DNA from: Flavitalea plasmicola
GTDB lineage: Bacteria; Bacteroidota; Bacteroidia; Chitinophagales; Chitinophagaceae
Assembly: GCF_030546645.1 (NCBI RefSeq)
Contig: NZ_JAUOTO010000002.1
Location: 62,001 to 126,000 of the forward strand
DNA: 64,000 nt
Direction of reading: 5' to 3'
Both the position numbers and the translations under genes were made by a program. The notes under the pieces are model-generated. The model was not told the DNA's origin. It made no database searches and saw only the letters and a list, made by a program, of their open reading frames with translations. This document shows positions 55,525 through 63,703 of this stretch, piece by piece (within the stretch, counting starts at the first letter, position 1; each line of letters begins with the position of its first letter).

Positions 55525-55711
55525 AGTGTTACCACCTAGTGGTAATACCACAAAATGGTATTGTACATGTGGGTGTGATTATGAAAATTTGCATTCACAA
55601 ACGCGCCGTACCAGTACTAACGCAAGCCCCTCATACCCTACTCTAAATTCAGTTCAGGTGGTTCAGGTAGATAATAGGCCGGACTCAGTGGTGAGCCGGC
55701 TTATTTTTTTT
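55525..55711 (+). ncRNA. Candidate small RNA or structured leader with terminator
   Basis: The gap between two minus-strand genes ends in a plus-strand terminator (55676-55711: stem GCCGG-CTCA / TGAG-CCGGC, then TTATTTTTTTT) although no plus-strand gene precedes it. Two adjacent hairpins lie upstream: TTACCAC-CTA-GTGGTAA (55529-55545) and AATACCA-CAAAA-TGGTATT (55544-55562). No consensus promoter was found, so transcription is not shown. The two small palindromes could instead be protein-binding sites. Confidence 0.35.
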
Positions 55712-56891
55712 ATGTCTTCGTAGCATTTTGCAGTACGGCGATCAGCTGATCCACTTCCGCAACGGTATTGAATGCATGCAGCACGATGCGTAGCCGCTCG
55801 CCCCCCCTGGGGACGCTGGGATAAAGGATCGGCCGGACGTCCAGCCCTTCGTCCTGCAATGCCGTCGCCATAGATCTTGCGGCTTCGTTGCCCGGAGTGA
55901 TGATCCCCTGAATGGGTGTGGAGCTGTTTAATTTTTCAAAAGGAAGGGTAGCTCCCTGCAGGCGGCTGATGATGGTCTGGAGATGCAAGCGTTCCTGCTG
56001 CATATCCGGAAAGAGGCTATAGGCTTCTTGGATCGCCAGGATGGCGGATGGCGGCAAAGCGGTGGTATAGATAAAGGGGCGCGAGAAATTAATGAGATAG
56101 TCCCGTAACCGATGGCTCCCTAATATGACGGCCCCGTGGCAGCCCACTGCCTTGCCGAAAGTATGCACACGGGCGAAGCAGGCTTTTTGCAGGTGCAGGT
56201 GTTGGACCAGTCCTTCGCCTTTTTGCCCGATGATGCCTGTAGCGTGGGCTTCGTCCACGATGAGGTGCGCGTCATGACGCTGGCAAAGGTCGGCCATTTC
56301 GGCCAGGGGCGCCAGGTGTCCGTCCATGGAAAAGACGGATTCGGTCACGACGAACAGGGTGCCGCCCTGCCGGGCCGCCTGCAGGCGTTGTTCCAGGTCC
56401 TGGAGGTCGTTGTGACCGAAAGAGAAGGCACGGGCAAAGGACAGGCGAATGCCATCCCGGATGGAGGCATGGCTCAGCTGGTCGTAGAGGATGGTGTCCC
56501 CTCTTTGCGGCAGACAGCTCAGCAGACCCAGGTTAGCGTCATAACCGGAGTTGAAGATGAGTCCCGCTTCTGCGGCGTGAAAGGTAGCCAGCTCTCTTTC
56601 CGTCTCTTCGATGAGCGGATAGTTGCCGGCCAGCAGGCGGGAGCCGCCGCTGCCGTGAGGGGCGCCGGGTTGGCTGTTGGCGCCGGCTGGGTTTGGCTGG
56701 GCGGCCAATGCTTTTTCGATCAGCCTGTTGGTGGCGATGCCCAGGTAATCGTTGGAGCAGAGGTCAGTTGCGCCATCTGGCAGTCGCAGGCGGCGGAAAG
56801 CGTGCTGGTCTTTTCTTTCCTGCAGCTTCTTATCGAGGAAGTCTTCGTTCAAAGGTTTCCAATTTCCGGCAAACCTACATAATTTCGCCAC
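55710..56891 (-). CDS. PLP-dependent acyl-CoA ligase/aminotransferase (BioF-like)
   Basis: Resembles 8-amino-7-oxononanoate synthase (alpha-oxoamine synthase family). Fold-type I motifs seen are ATDLCSNDYLGIATN, GSGGSRLLAGNYPLIEETE, AGLIFNSGYDANLGLLSCLP, LIVDEAHATGIIG and the PLP-lysine motif VHTFGKAVGCHGAV. There is no ATG: GTG 56891 abuts the divergent miaE ATG, and TTG 56852 (NEDFLDKKLQERK) is an alternative that fits the family start better. No other bio genes are nearby, so the exact acyl-CoA is uncertain. Confidence 0.88.
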   Translation of the reverse strand: MAKLCRFAGNWKPLNEDFLDKKLQERKDQHAFRRLRLPDGATDLCSNDYLGIATNRLIEKALAAQPNPAGANSQPGAPHGSGGSRLLAGNYPLIEETERELATFHAAEAGLIFNSGYDANLGLLSCLPQRGDTILYDQLSHASIRDGIRLSFARAFSFGHNDLQDLEQRLQAARQGGTLFVVTESVFSMDGHLAPLAEMADLCQRHDAHLIVDEAHATGIIGQKGEGLVQHLHLQKACFARVHTFGKAVGCHGAVILGSHRLRDYLINFSRPFIYTTALPPSAILAIQEAYSLFPDMQQERLHLQTIISRLQGATLPFEKLNSSTPIQGIITPGNEAARSMATALQDEGLDVRPILYPSVPRGGERLRIVLHAFNTVAEVDQLIAVLQNATKT

Positions 56892-57500
56892 ATGCAATCG
56901 CTCTCTCAACAGAAGAATATCCTGGGACTACAGTTGCCCACGGACCCCCGCTGGGTAGATCTGGCCAGTTTGTCATTGGAAGACATCCTCACGGATCATG
57001 CCTGGTGTGAGCAGAAGGCCGCCACCAGCTGCATCTCCCTGATCCAGCGTTATTCCGCCAAAGAGAAGCTGGTGCAGGAGCTGTCGCCCCTCGTAACGGA
57101 AGAATGGGGACATTTCCGGCTGGTGCTGGCTGAATTGAGCAAAAGAGGCCTGAAGCTGGGCCGCCAGCGAAAGGACCAATATGTGAACAAGCTGATGGAA
57201 TTCGAGCTTAGGGGTGGCAGTGAAGAGCAACGGTTCCTGGACAGGCTGCTGATCTTCGCTCTCATCGAGGCCCGCAGCTGCGAGCGTTTCAAGCGGCTGA
57301 GCGAAGGGCTGGATGACGAGTACCTGCGGCAGTTCTACCGGCGCTTTATGGAAAGTGAGGCCGGTCATTACCATCTTTTCATCGAGCTGGCGGAGACATA
57401 CGTAGATAAGGAAGCGGTGCGCCGGCGATGGAAGGAATGGCTGGACTATGAGGCAGGGGTAATGGAGTCGCAGGAGATACGGGGGGACAGGATCCACTAA
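56892..57500 (+). CDS. miaE: tRNA-(ms2io6A)-hydroxylase MiaE
   Basis: Hydroxylates the isopentenyl group of ms2i6A37 in tRNA using O2. The 202 residues form a diiron four-helix bundle with TDHAWCEQKAATSC, EEWGHFRLVLAEL, EARSCERFKRL and ESEAGHYHLFIELA carrying the Glu and His metal ligands. It is divergent from the BioF-like gene with no intergenic space, so their promoters must overlap coding sequence. Its stop is 6 bp from the convergent SMUG2 gene. Confidence 0.94.
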   Translation: MQSLSQQKNILGLQLPTDPRWVDLASLSLEDILTDHAWCEQKAATSCISLIQRYSAKEKLVQELSPLVTEEWGHFRLVLAELSKRGLKLGRQRKDQYVNKLMEFELRGGSEEQRFLDRLLIFALIEARSCERFKRLSEGLDDEYLRQFYRRFMESEAGHYHLFIELAETYVDKEAVRRRWKEWLDYEAGVMESQEIRGDRIH

Positions 57501-57505
57501 TAATA

Positions 57506-58192
57506 CTAATGCACCGATAGTTTTTCTACGTACACTGCGGTAAACTCTTCCATTTTCTTTCTCCTGTATTGCATGACCCAACGGGGATGCGGCAGCGGGA
57601 TGATCTCCCCGAAAAACCCGTGCTTGTCATTGATCCGCCGGAACTGCTTGTAATTCTCTCCTTCTCCCAGGCAAAAGCAATTGTCCGTGGTGGTGGGGAT
57701 CGTCTCCAGCTGCTGGCGGATGCATTGTACGATGAAAGGTTCGGAGGATCTTAACAATTCCTTATCGTCATAATAGTTGAGGTTCTTCCCATTCCAGGTG
57801 AAGGCCAGCGGGAAGAGCGCGGTGATGAAATAATCCCCATAGAATTGCTTTACCCCTCCGTATTTATCGATCATTGCATAGATGAACTGAGAAGACAGCT
57901 CGGGCAGCTTTTTCAGGTTGCTGGGAATGCCGCATTTCTCTTCCAGCCGGATGGGATCCGTAAAAGGGACGCCTGTGACGCCTGCTCCGAAGCGGCCGGG
58001 ATTGATGCCGAAGATAAATTTCCGGGGACGGGTGTCGGAATAGAACTTTTCATAGAAGGTTTTTGCCAGGCGCCATGCCTGGGGATCAAGAAAGGGATTC
58101 ATGATCTCTATGCCGGACGGCATGGAGAAGGATGGATCGAGCTTTTTATAGAAGTCCAGGATAGCTTTTGCCTGCGTGGTTGTTTTTGACAT
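57506..58192 (-). CDS. SMUG2-type uracil-DNA glycosylase family protein
   Basis: A 228-residue protein of the uracil-DNA glycosylase superfamily: IFGINPGRFGAGVTGVPFTDP (active-site loop), YFITALFPLAF, NCFCLGEGENYKQF, and the second motif LPHPRWVMQYRR. The motif set is that of SMUG2. It would remove uracil or oxidised pyrimidines from DNA. The genome also carries family-1 ung (21110), so the two probably differ in substrates. Confidence 0.88.
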   Translation of the reverse strand: MSKTTTQAKAILDFYKKLDPSFSMPSGIEIMNPFLDPQAWRLAKTFYEKFYSDTRPRKFIFGINPGRFGAGVTGVPFTDPIRLEEKCGIPSNLKKLPELSSQFIYAMIDKYGGVKQFYGDYFITALFPLAFTWNGKNLNYYDDKELLRSSEPFIVQCIRQQLETIPTTTDNCFCLGEGENYKQFRRINDKHGFFGEIIPLPHPRWVMQYRRKKMEEFTAVYVEKLSVH

Positions 58193-58231
58193 GTGATATG
58201 CTAAGGTCGCACGTAAATCCCTATGAATTTG

Positions 58232-59260
58232 TTAATGTGCGCCGGCGAACCAGGCCAGCTCTTCAGACAGATCGAGAAAAGGGTAGCGCCGGGCGAGGTC
58301 TTCCGTCTTTTGCAGATGGTCCCAGAGGAATCGTTTATGCGCCTGCGTGGCGGGTTGGAAAGCCTTATGCCGGCGGGCCGTGACGATCTTTTTCACTTCC
58401 GCCATAATGCCCTGGGATTCGGCGCCGATGTAATGACGGGTAAATTCTTCCAGGACGAATTGGGTAGCGGCATAATTCGGATGGACCATGTCGATGTCAT
58501 AGAACCGGTAGTCGCGGAGCACGTCGATCACCAGCTCGTAAGCGGGAAAGTAATACAGCCGGCCGAACTTATTCACCAGGTGATGGACGGACTCGATAAG
58601 CCGGGCCTTGCTCCTGTTGTTCTCCACTACCCCATCCCGGATATGGCGCACGGGGCTAACAGTGAAGATTATCCGCAATGCCGGGTTGAACTGGAAGAGC
58701 CTGTAGAGGCAGGTATCCAGGGCTACGATGATCTCTTCGATGGTCATTAAATGCTTTCGGAATATCTGACCCGGGGCGCGGTGGCAATTGGCGACGGGGG
58801 CTCCGCCTGCATCGGCCGGGTTATAGCGCCCCGGCAGGAACTGTGCCGGGGCTTCCGGCAGCAGCCTGTATGAAAATGCGCTGCCCAGGGTGATGATAAG
58901 CCATTTGGTCTCTTTCAGGAAGGCATGCGCCCGGGCAAGGGAATCATTGATACCTTGCAGGGCCTCGTCTTTGTCCATACGCGAGAACTGGCTGTGATGC
59001 TGCCAGCTTTGCCACAGCTCGTTGAAATAGACGAGGTCTTTTTCTTCGAAGGGGCGTCCATCCATATACGATGTAATGGAGGAAGCCACGCTGGCGGGAT
59101 CGAATAGAATACCATTAGGGTTTTGCAGCGTATCGAATTTCCAGTCGCTGAGGGCGTTGCCGATGTGCTCGGTAAAGCAGCTGCCTGTCAGCATGATCTT
59201 ATCGGGGTAGCCGATGGGCTGCGGCAGCGGGTCGATCTGTATGGGAAGCTGAAGGTCCAT
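58232..59260 (-). CDS. GSCFA domain protein
   Basis: The 342 residues have the family motif MLTGSCFTEHIG near the start, then WLIITLGSAFSY, IIFTVSPVRHIRDG and YDIDMVHPNYAATQFV. GSCFA proteins have an SGNH-hydrolase-like pattern; their substrates are unknown. The ATG at 59260 overlaps the stop of the upstream lyase gene by one base (TAATG), so the two are translationally coupled. A longer frame extends upstream but is antisense-like and rich in His/Arg. Confidence 0.88.
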   Translation of the reverse strand: MDLQLPIQIDPLPQPIGYPDKIMLTGSCFTEHIGNALSDWKFDTLQNPNGILFDPASVASSITSYMDGRPFEEKDLVYFNELWQSWQHHSQFSRMDKDEALQGINDSLARAHAFLKETKWLIITLGSAFSYRLLPEAPAQFLPGRYNPADAGGAPVANCHRAPGQIFRKHLMTIEEIIVALDTCLYRLFQFNPALRIIFTVSPVRHIRDGVVENNRSKARLIESVHHLVNKFGRLYYFPAYELVIDVLRDYRFYDIDMVHPNYAATQFVLEEFTRHYIGAESQGIMAEVKKIVTARRHKAFQPATQAHKRFLWDHLQKTEDLARRYPFLDLSEELAWFAGAH

Positions 59261-60126
59261 TATACGAAAATTTCTGAAGCCAGTTGTAAGGATGCGGTCA
59301 GTGCGGTGTGATCTATGCCGGTGGTGAGACCCTTGTGTTCGAAGTAGGGGATCATGAGGGCGCTGTCCATATTGCCTACCAGGTGGTCGCCCGCCATGGG
59401 GCAGCCGCCGATGCCTTTTAAGGCGCCGTCGAAGCGACGGCAGCCGGCCTGCAGGGCGGCATCGATCTTGGCTTTCCAGTGGGTGGCGGTGGAGTGCAGA
59501 TGCACGCCAATGGTATGGTCCGGCAGCTGTCGCACCAGGTAGTCCGTCACGGAAAACACCTGTTCGGGCGTGGCCAGTCCTACCGTGTCTGCAAGGGAAA
59601 TGATACGGATACCCAGGCGGGTGAGCGTGTCCACCCATTGGAAAACGATCTCCTCCGACCAGGGGTCGCCGTAAGGATTGCCGAAGCCCATGGATATATA
59701 TACGACCAGCTCTTTTTGTCTTTTCACGCAGAGGTCCTGGATCTCCTCGACTGTGGCGATGGAGCCTTCCACTGTTTTGTTGGCATTGCGGAGCTGGAAG
59801 GTCTCCGACACGGAGAAAGGGAAACCCAGGCAGGTGATCTCGTCGAAGGCGGCGGCCTCTTCCGCGCCCCGGAAATTGGCGACGATGGCCAGTAGCTTCG
59901 TGGAATTGCCATGCAGCTGCAGTCCGGCCAGCACCTGCGCAGTGTCGGCCATCTGCGGGATGGCCCTGGCTGACACAAAGCTCCCGAAGTCGAGGGTATC
60001 AAAGCCTGCTTTCAACAGGGAATTGATGTATTCGATCTTTTTTTCCGTGGGGATGATGTGGGGCCAGCCTTGCATGGCGTCCCGGGGGCATTCGACGAGG
60101 GTGACCTTTCCGTTGTGACGTGTCAT
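59260..60126 (-). CDS. Hydroxymethylglutaryl-CoA lyase-like protein
   Basis: A 288-residue TIM-barrel protein of the HMG-CoA lyase group. It retains GIGGCPMAG (the catalytic Cys loop, normally GLGGCPYA), FGSFVS and SLADTVGLATPEQV. The usual GPRDGLQ is here ECPRDAMQG and the usual HxHDT is HLHST, so a metal-site Asp/Thr pair may be altered. It may act on HMG-CoA in leucine or ketone metabolism, or on a related acyl-CoA. It is coupled by TAATG to the GSCFA gene. Confidence 0.82.
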   Translation of the reverse strand: MTRHNGKVTLVECPRDAMQGWPHIIPTEKKIEYINSLLKAGFDTLDFGSFVSARAIPQMADTAQVLAGLQLHGNSTKLLAIVANFRGAEEAAAFDEITCLGFPFSVSETFQLRNANKTVEGSIATVEEIQDLCVKRQKELVVYISMGFGNPYGDPWSEEIVFQWVDTLTRLGIRIISLADTVGLATPEQVFSVTDYLVRQLPDHTIGVHLHSTATHWKAKIDAALQAGCRRFDGALKGIGGCPMAGDHLVGNMDSALMIPYFEHKGLTTGIDHTALTASLQLASEIFV

Positions 60127-60167
60127 TAGGCAAATTTAGCTAAATTACCCTTCTAAACTGATAGCAG

Positions 60168-61202
60168 ATGCCTGAGGATATGCCTCCCTCCCATCCCAAC
60201 AACAGCCTGGGTGACAAGTTCAGCGACCTGATAGGGCTGGAAGAGCTGCAGGATTTCCGCCTCTCGCATATCTTCTCGGAAGTGTTCAAAAAACATACGG
60301 CAGAAGAAATGGAAGAGCAGCTGATCACGGGGACGATCCGGCATACGCCGTCCCTGGCAGAGCTGGACGTGAAATGGGCAAGGCCCTGGCTTTTTGCAAG
60401 ACTGCTCGCAGGCAGTTCTATATTGGCCGCCGTCCTTTACCTGGCATTCGAGCAGTTTGAAAATATCAACCTGATCCCGGGGATGATCTTCGTAGGCTCT
60501 TTTGCCGTGCCCGTCTCCACGCTGATCTTCTTCCTGGAGATGAATGTCCCCCGCAATATTTCGATCTTCAAAGTGACGCAACTATTATTCGTAGGTGGTA
60601 TTGCCTCGTTGATACTGGCCCTCGTGTTCTTCAGCAACTTCGAGCTGTTCACCAGTTTCCTGGGCGCCTCGGCTGCCGGCATCATCGAAGAGACGGCCAA
60701 GCTGTTGATCGTGGCCTGGCTGGTGGGACGGCAGCTGCGTTATAAATGGATACTGAACGGGCTTCTCCTGGGCGCTGCCGTGGGTACCGGCTTTGCCGCT
60801 TTCGAGAGCGCAGGGTATGCATTCCGTTTTATATTGGGAGGAGGTGTCGCCGTGGGCGGAGAGATCATTATGCTCCGGGGTCTGCTGGCGCCTTTTATGC
60901 ATATCGTGTGGACGGCGAATGCGGCGGCGGCGCTGTGGATGGTAAAGGGCGAAAGGCCTTTTAGCTGGGAGATGTTACAGGCGCCTGCCTTTCTGCGTGT
61001 TTTTCTGGCGATGGTCATCCTGCATATGATCTGGAATGCGCCTTTCGGATTGGTGGCGTTGCCTGTGGTGCAGGACCTGAAGTTCGTGCTGCTGGGCATA
61101 TTGGGATGGATCATCTGTTTCCGGCTGGTGCAGGCGGGATTGCGGCAGCTGAATAAGGCGAGGCAGGAGCTGCAGTTGCCGGCGATACAGGAGGGGTTGT
61201 GA
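60168..61202 (+). CDS. PrsW family intramembrane protease
   Basis: A 344-residue membrane protein. A soluble N-terminal ~75 residues (PPSHPNNSLGDKFSDLIGLEE) precede about eight hydrophobic segments. The PrsW motifs are IIEETAKLLIVAWLVG (EExxK), GFAAFESAGYAF and LLAPFMHIVWTANAAAAL (the conserved His). In Bacillus, PrsW cleaves an anti-sigma factor in the membrane; no such partner is next to it here. It is divergent from the HMG-CoA-lyase-like gene. Confidence 0.9.
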   Translation: MPEDMPPSHPNNSLGDKFSDLIGLEELQDFRLSHIFSEVFKKHTAEEMEEQLITGTIRHTPSLAELDVKWARPWLFARLLAGSSILAAVLYLAFEQFENINLIPGMIFVGSFAVPVSTLIFFLEMNVPRNISIFKVTQLLFVGGIASLILALVFFSNFELFTSFLGASAAGIIEETAKLLIVAWLVGRQLRYKWILNGLLLGAAVGTGFAAFESAGYAFRFILGGGVAVGGEIIMLRGLLAPFMHIVWTANAAAALWMVKGERPFSWEMLQAPAFLRVFLAMVILHMIWNAPFGLVALPVVQDLKFVLLGILGWIICFRLVQAGLRQLNKARQELQLPAIQEGL

Positions 61203-61263
61203 CGTTGTAGATAAGGGAAGGAGTCTGGCAAACCAACTGCCTAAGTATCAGTATTTTGAATGA

Positions 61264-61295
61264 TTTCCTAACCACGATTATATAATCTAAATTTG
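61264..61295 (+). promoter_or_regulatory. Promoter of toxin-antitoxin operon
   Basis: TTTC (61264-61267, one mismatch to TTTG), 20-bp spacer, TAAATTTG (61288-61295). The antitoxin ATG is at 61314. Confidence 0.55.
61276..61287. promoter_or_regulatory. Palindromic operator candidate
   Basis: GATTATATAATC is a perfect 12-bp palindrome inside the spacer of the toxin-antitoxin promoter, the position expected for autoregulation by the antitoxin complex. Confidence 0.5.
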
Positions 61296-61313
61296 TTGAA
61301 AAGGAATATAGCG

Positions 61314-61556
61314 ATGGAACCATCCAGCATAAAACAGAAACTTCACCACTATATAGATGTGGCAGACGAGAAAAAACTACAGGCCATATATACCATCCTG
61401 GAAGATGAGATAGAAGGCGAGTATTTTTATACCCAGGATGAGATAAGGATGTTCTATGAGCGTAGGCAGAAACACCTGAATGGCGAAGGCAAGACCTATA
61501 CAGTAGAAGAAACCTTAAATCTGGTCCGCCAGAATAGAAAATCAAATGGTCTATAA
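61314..61556 (+). CDS. Antitoxin of ParE-type module
   Basis: An 80-residue protein from ATG 61314; a TTG 21 bp upstream lies in the promoter -7 box and is not a start. It is acidic and helical (VADEKKLQAIYTILEDEIEGEY), ending KTYTVEETLNLVRQNRK, a tail common in Bacteroidota antitoxins. It overlaps the toxin gene by 11 bp and has a palindromic operator upstream. No standard ribbon-helix-helix or Xre domain is obvious; the call is by length, composition and context. Confidence 0.75.
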   Translation: MEPSSIKQKLHHYIDVADEKKLQAIYTILEDEIEGEYFYTQDEIRMFYERRQKHLNGEGKTYTVEETLNLVRQNRKSNGL

Positions 61557-61848
61557 GGTAATAGTTAGAGACTTGGCTAAAGAAGATACTCAGGCTGCAT
61601 ACGATCACTATGAAGATGAAAGACAGGGTTTAGGGGAGGAATTTTTGGAAGAGCTACTAAAGAAGTTTGATGATCTCACCAGTAAACCTCATAACTATGG
61701 GTATATAGATGATCAAGCTATCATTCTCAATGTGAAAATAGACAGATTCCCTTATGTGATCGTTTTTGAGATAATCGAAGATAACGTGGTTGTTTACTCG
61801 GTGCATGGCACCTCTCGCCATCCCAAAAGAAGACTGAGGAAAATATAA
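61546..61848 (+). CDS. RelE/ParE family toxin
   Basis: A 100-residue basic protein with the RelE/ParE pattern: VIVRDLAKEDTQAAYDHYEDERQGLGEEFLEEL, YIDDQAIILNVKIDRFPYVIVFEIIEDNVVVYSVHGTSRHP. The C-terminal HGTSRHPKR is the usual ParE-type end. Members poison gyrase or cleave mRNA on the ribosome; the sub-type is not decided. It overlaps its antitoxin, so the two are coupled. Confidence 0.85.
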   Translation: MVYKVIVRDLAKEDTQAAYDHYEDERQGLGEEFLEELLKKFDDLTSKPHNYGYIDDQAIILNVKIDRFPYVIVFEIIEDNVVVYSVHGTSRHPKRRLRKI

Positions 61849-61888
61849 CACCCAGAACAGAGACCACCAGCTATTCACAGGGCCCACT

Positions 61889-62365
61889 TTAATTATAAAC
61901 CACACCCTCATTATACTGATACCAGATCTTCGCCAGCTTTCCGCCGTCAAAATACAATCTCACTGTATATAACCCACGAACTTCGGAAGACACCACCGTT
62001 GCAATGGAGAACCCCCATTCGCCATAGGTCGTCATATCCGGATCGAAGGTTTTATCCAATGGCTTATCCGGCAGAATGATCCGATACCCGCCATATCCGG
62101 GCAACTGATAGATGGCCAGCAATTTTGCATAAATTCCGCTGACAGGATCGCCGACATGAATGGTCGCTGCATCCGGTGCGCCGGAAGGCCATTGGGTGAT
62201 GTCGTCGGGAAGGGGGAACTCGAAAAGGACCGCCGCGGGCGAGCTGCCGATGCGGATGCCCCATTTACTCCCGCTGGTAATGGTCTCCACGGACGGGAGG
62301 TTTTTGCTTTTTATGCATGAGAATAGTAATAGCGCTGGAAAGGCCAGTAAGAAGATACGCTTCAA
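61889..62365 (-). CDS. Hypothetical lipoprotein
   Basis: A 158-residue protein with a lipoprotein signal (LLAFPALLLFSC, Cys17). The mature part is beta-rich and ends YFDGGKLAKIWYQYNEGV. I recognise no family. It follows RlmB by 24 bp on the same strand and may be read from that transcript. Confidence 0.7.
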   Translation of the reverse strand: MKRIFLLAFPALLLFSCIKSKNLPSVETITSGSKWGIRIGSSPAAVLFEFPLPDDITQWPSGAPDAATIHVGDPVSGIYAKLLAIYQLPGYGGYRIILPDKPLDKTFDPDMTTYGEWGFSIATVVSSEVRGLYTVRLYFDGGKLAKIWYQYNEGVVYN

Positions 62366-62389
62366 ATAATGTTCCGTTAAGAGTCTTTC

Positions 62390-63127
62390 CTAACCCAACC
62401 GGTGCTTCAGCGCTTCATATAAGATGATCCCCGCGGCAACGGATACGTTGAGTGAATCGAAATCACCTGCCATCGGGATGGAGAAATGTTCATCAGCCGC
62501 CTTGCGTATATAGGATTGTACGCCCTTGTCCTCACTGCCCATCACGATGCAACAGGGTTCGGTGAATGACAATTCGAACACCTTTTTCTTTGCATTCATT
62601 TCACTGGTGAATACTTTGATCCCATTGAGGTGCAGGCTATCCACGGCTTTGAGCAGGCTGTTGACACGACAGATGTTGATACGTTCCAGGGCGCCCGCAG
62701 AGGATTTCATCGCCTCTTCGTTGAGGGCGCCGACGCCTTTGTCGGGGATGATCAGCGCCTGGGCGCCGCAGCAGAGGGCGGAGCGGGCGATGGCGCCGAT
62801 GTTACGGACATCCGTAACGCCGTCCAGCATGACGAATAAAGGGGTCTGCCCCATGGACACCACATGATCGATCACTTCCTGCAGATCGAGGTATTGGACC
62901 AACCCGGCAAAGGCCAGGACTCCCTGGTGATTGGCCCGGGTGAGGGAATTCAGCTTTTCGGGCGGCACCATCTGGATGGGAATAGCGTGCGCTTTCGCCA
63001 GCTGGCGGATCTCGCCGATGGACTCGCCACTGGTGTTGCGGCCAAAAAGGATCTTATCGACGGCCCTCCCTGCGCGGATGGCCTCAATGAGAGGCTGCCG
63101 GCCGATGATGAGGGATGATTGCTTCAT
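62390..63127 (-). CDS. rlmB: 23S rRNA (guanosine-2'-O-)-methyltransferase RlmB (TrmH family)
   Basis: A 245-residue SPOUT methyltransferase that uses S-adenosylmethionine to 2'-O-methylate rRNA (G2251 in E. coli numbering). The N-terminal substrate-binding domain (SLIIGRQPLIEAIRAG) precedes motif 1 VTDVRNIGAIARSA, motif 2 IVMGSEDKGV and motif 3 IPMAGDFDSLNVSVAAGIILYE. Its ATG lies 44 bp inside the upstream NUDIX gene. The MetK gene, which makes its cofactor, is just upstream on the same strand. Confidence 0.93.
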   Translation of the reverse strand: MKQSSLIIGRQPLIEAIRAGRAVDKILFGRNTSGESIGEIRQLAKAHAIPIQMVPPEKLNSLTRANHQGVLAFAGLVQYLDLQEVIDHVVSMGQTPLFVMLDGVTDVRNIGAIARSALCCGAQALIIPDKGVGALNEEAMKSSAGALERINICRVNSLLKAVDSLHLNGIKVFTSEMNAKKKVFELSFTEPCCIVMGSEDKGVQSYIRKAADEHFSIPMAGDFDSLNVSVAAGIILYEALKHRLG

Positions 63128-63668
63128 GCAGCATTATTTTTACTTTCAGGATGGCCGCCACGGACATGGAGTCCGTGATGATGCCTTGTTCCACCATGCG
63201 ATAGGCTTCCGCAAAAGGCAATTTACGGACGACCAATTGTTCCGTCTCTTCAGGCTCCGGCTCGCGTTGCTCCAATTGCCGGGCAAGGTACAGAATCGCT
63301 TTTTCGTCGCTGACGGAATTGGAGAGATGCATTTCCATGATGGGCGTCCATTCTTTGGCCACCAGCCCCGTCTCTTCCAGCAGCTCCCTCTGGGCGGATG
63401 CCACCGGAGGGACCGCGGGGTCGCCTCCCCCTTCGGGAATCTCCCAGCTGTATTGGTCCAGGGGGAAGCGGTACTGGCCTACCAGCCAGGTGTTGAGGTC
63501 TTCGTCCAGGGGCAGGACACCGATGGCGATGTTCTTAAAATGGACCTTACCGTAGATGCCTTTTCCCCCTCCCGGGTTGATGACATCGTATTCCGTCAGT
63601 CCGATCCATTGATTGTCGTAGACGGGACGTTCGGAAAGAATGGTCCATGGATTGTGCGATTCGTTCAT
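63084..63668 (-). CDS. NUDIX hydrolase (ADP-ribose pyrophosphatase-like)
   Basis: A 194-residue NUDIX protein. The box has REL-LEETGL in order, but the G-x5-E glutamate is not in the usual spacing (GGDPAVPPVASAQRELLEE), a variant seen in ADP-ribose pyrophosphatase-like members. It probably hydrolyses a nucleoside diphosphate derivative. Its 3' end overlaps rlmB by 44 bp, so the two are coupled. Confidence 0.88.
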   Translation of the reverse strand: MNESHNPWTILSERPVYDNQWIGLTEYDVINPGGGKGIYGKVHFKNIAIGVLPLDEDLNTWLVGQYRFPLDQYSWEIPEGGGDPAVPPVASAQRELLEETGLVAKEWTPIMEMHLSNSVSDEKAILYLARQLEQREPEPEETEQLVVRKLPFAEAYRMVEQGIITDSMSVAAILKVKIMLHEAIIPHHRPAASH

Positions 63669-63681
63669 ATTTAAATGAAAA

Positions 63682-63699
63682 ACCTCCCTTACGGGAGGT
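63682..63699 (-). terminator. Terminator of metK
   Basis: Stem ACCTCCC-GTAA-GGGAGGT, then TTTTT on the minus strand, 5 bp after the metK stop and before the NUDIX start. Confidence 0.8.
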
Positions 63700-63703
63700 C
63701 TTT

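Noticed and set aside
55526..55723. A 65-codon plus-strand frame in the acylase/BioF gap
   Set aside because: It runs through two hairpins and the terminator, with no family pattern; a structured RNA fits better.
58232..59638. A longer (468-codon) form of the GSCFA gene
   Set aside because: The extra N-terminal part overlaps the HMG-CoA-lyase-like gene in another frame and is His/Arg/Gly-rich; the TAATG start at 59260 is natural.
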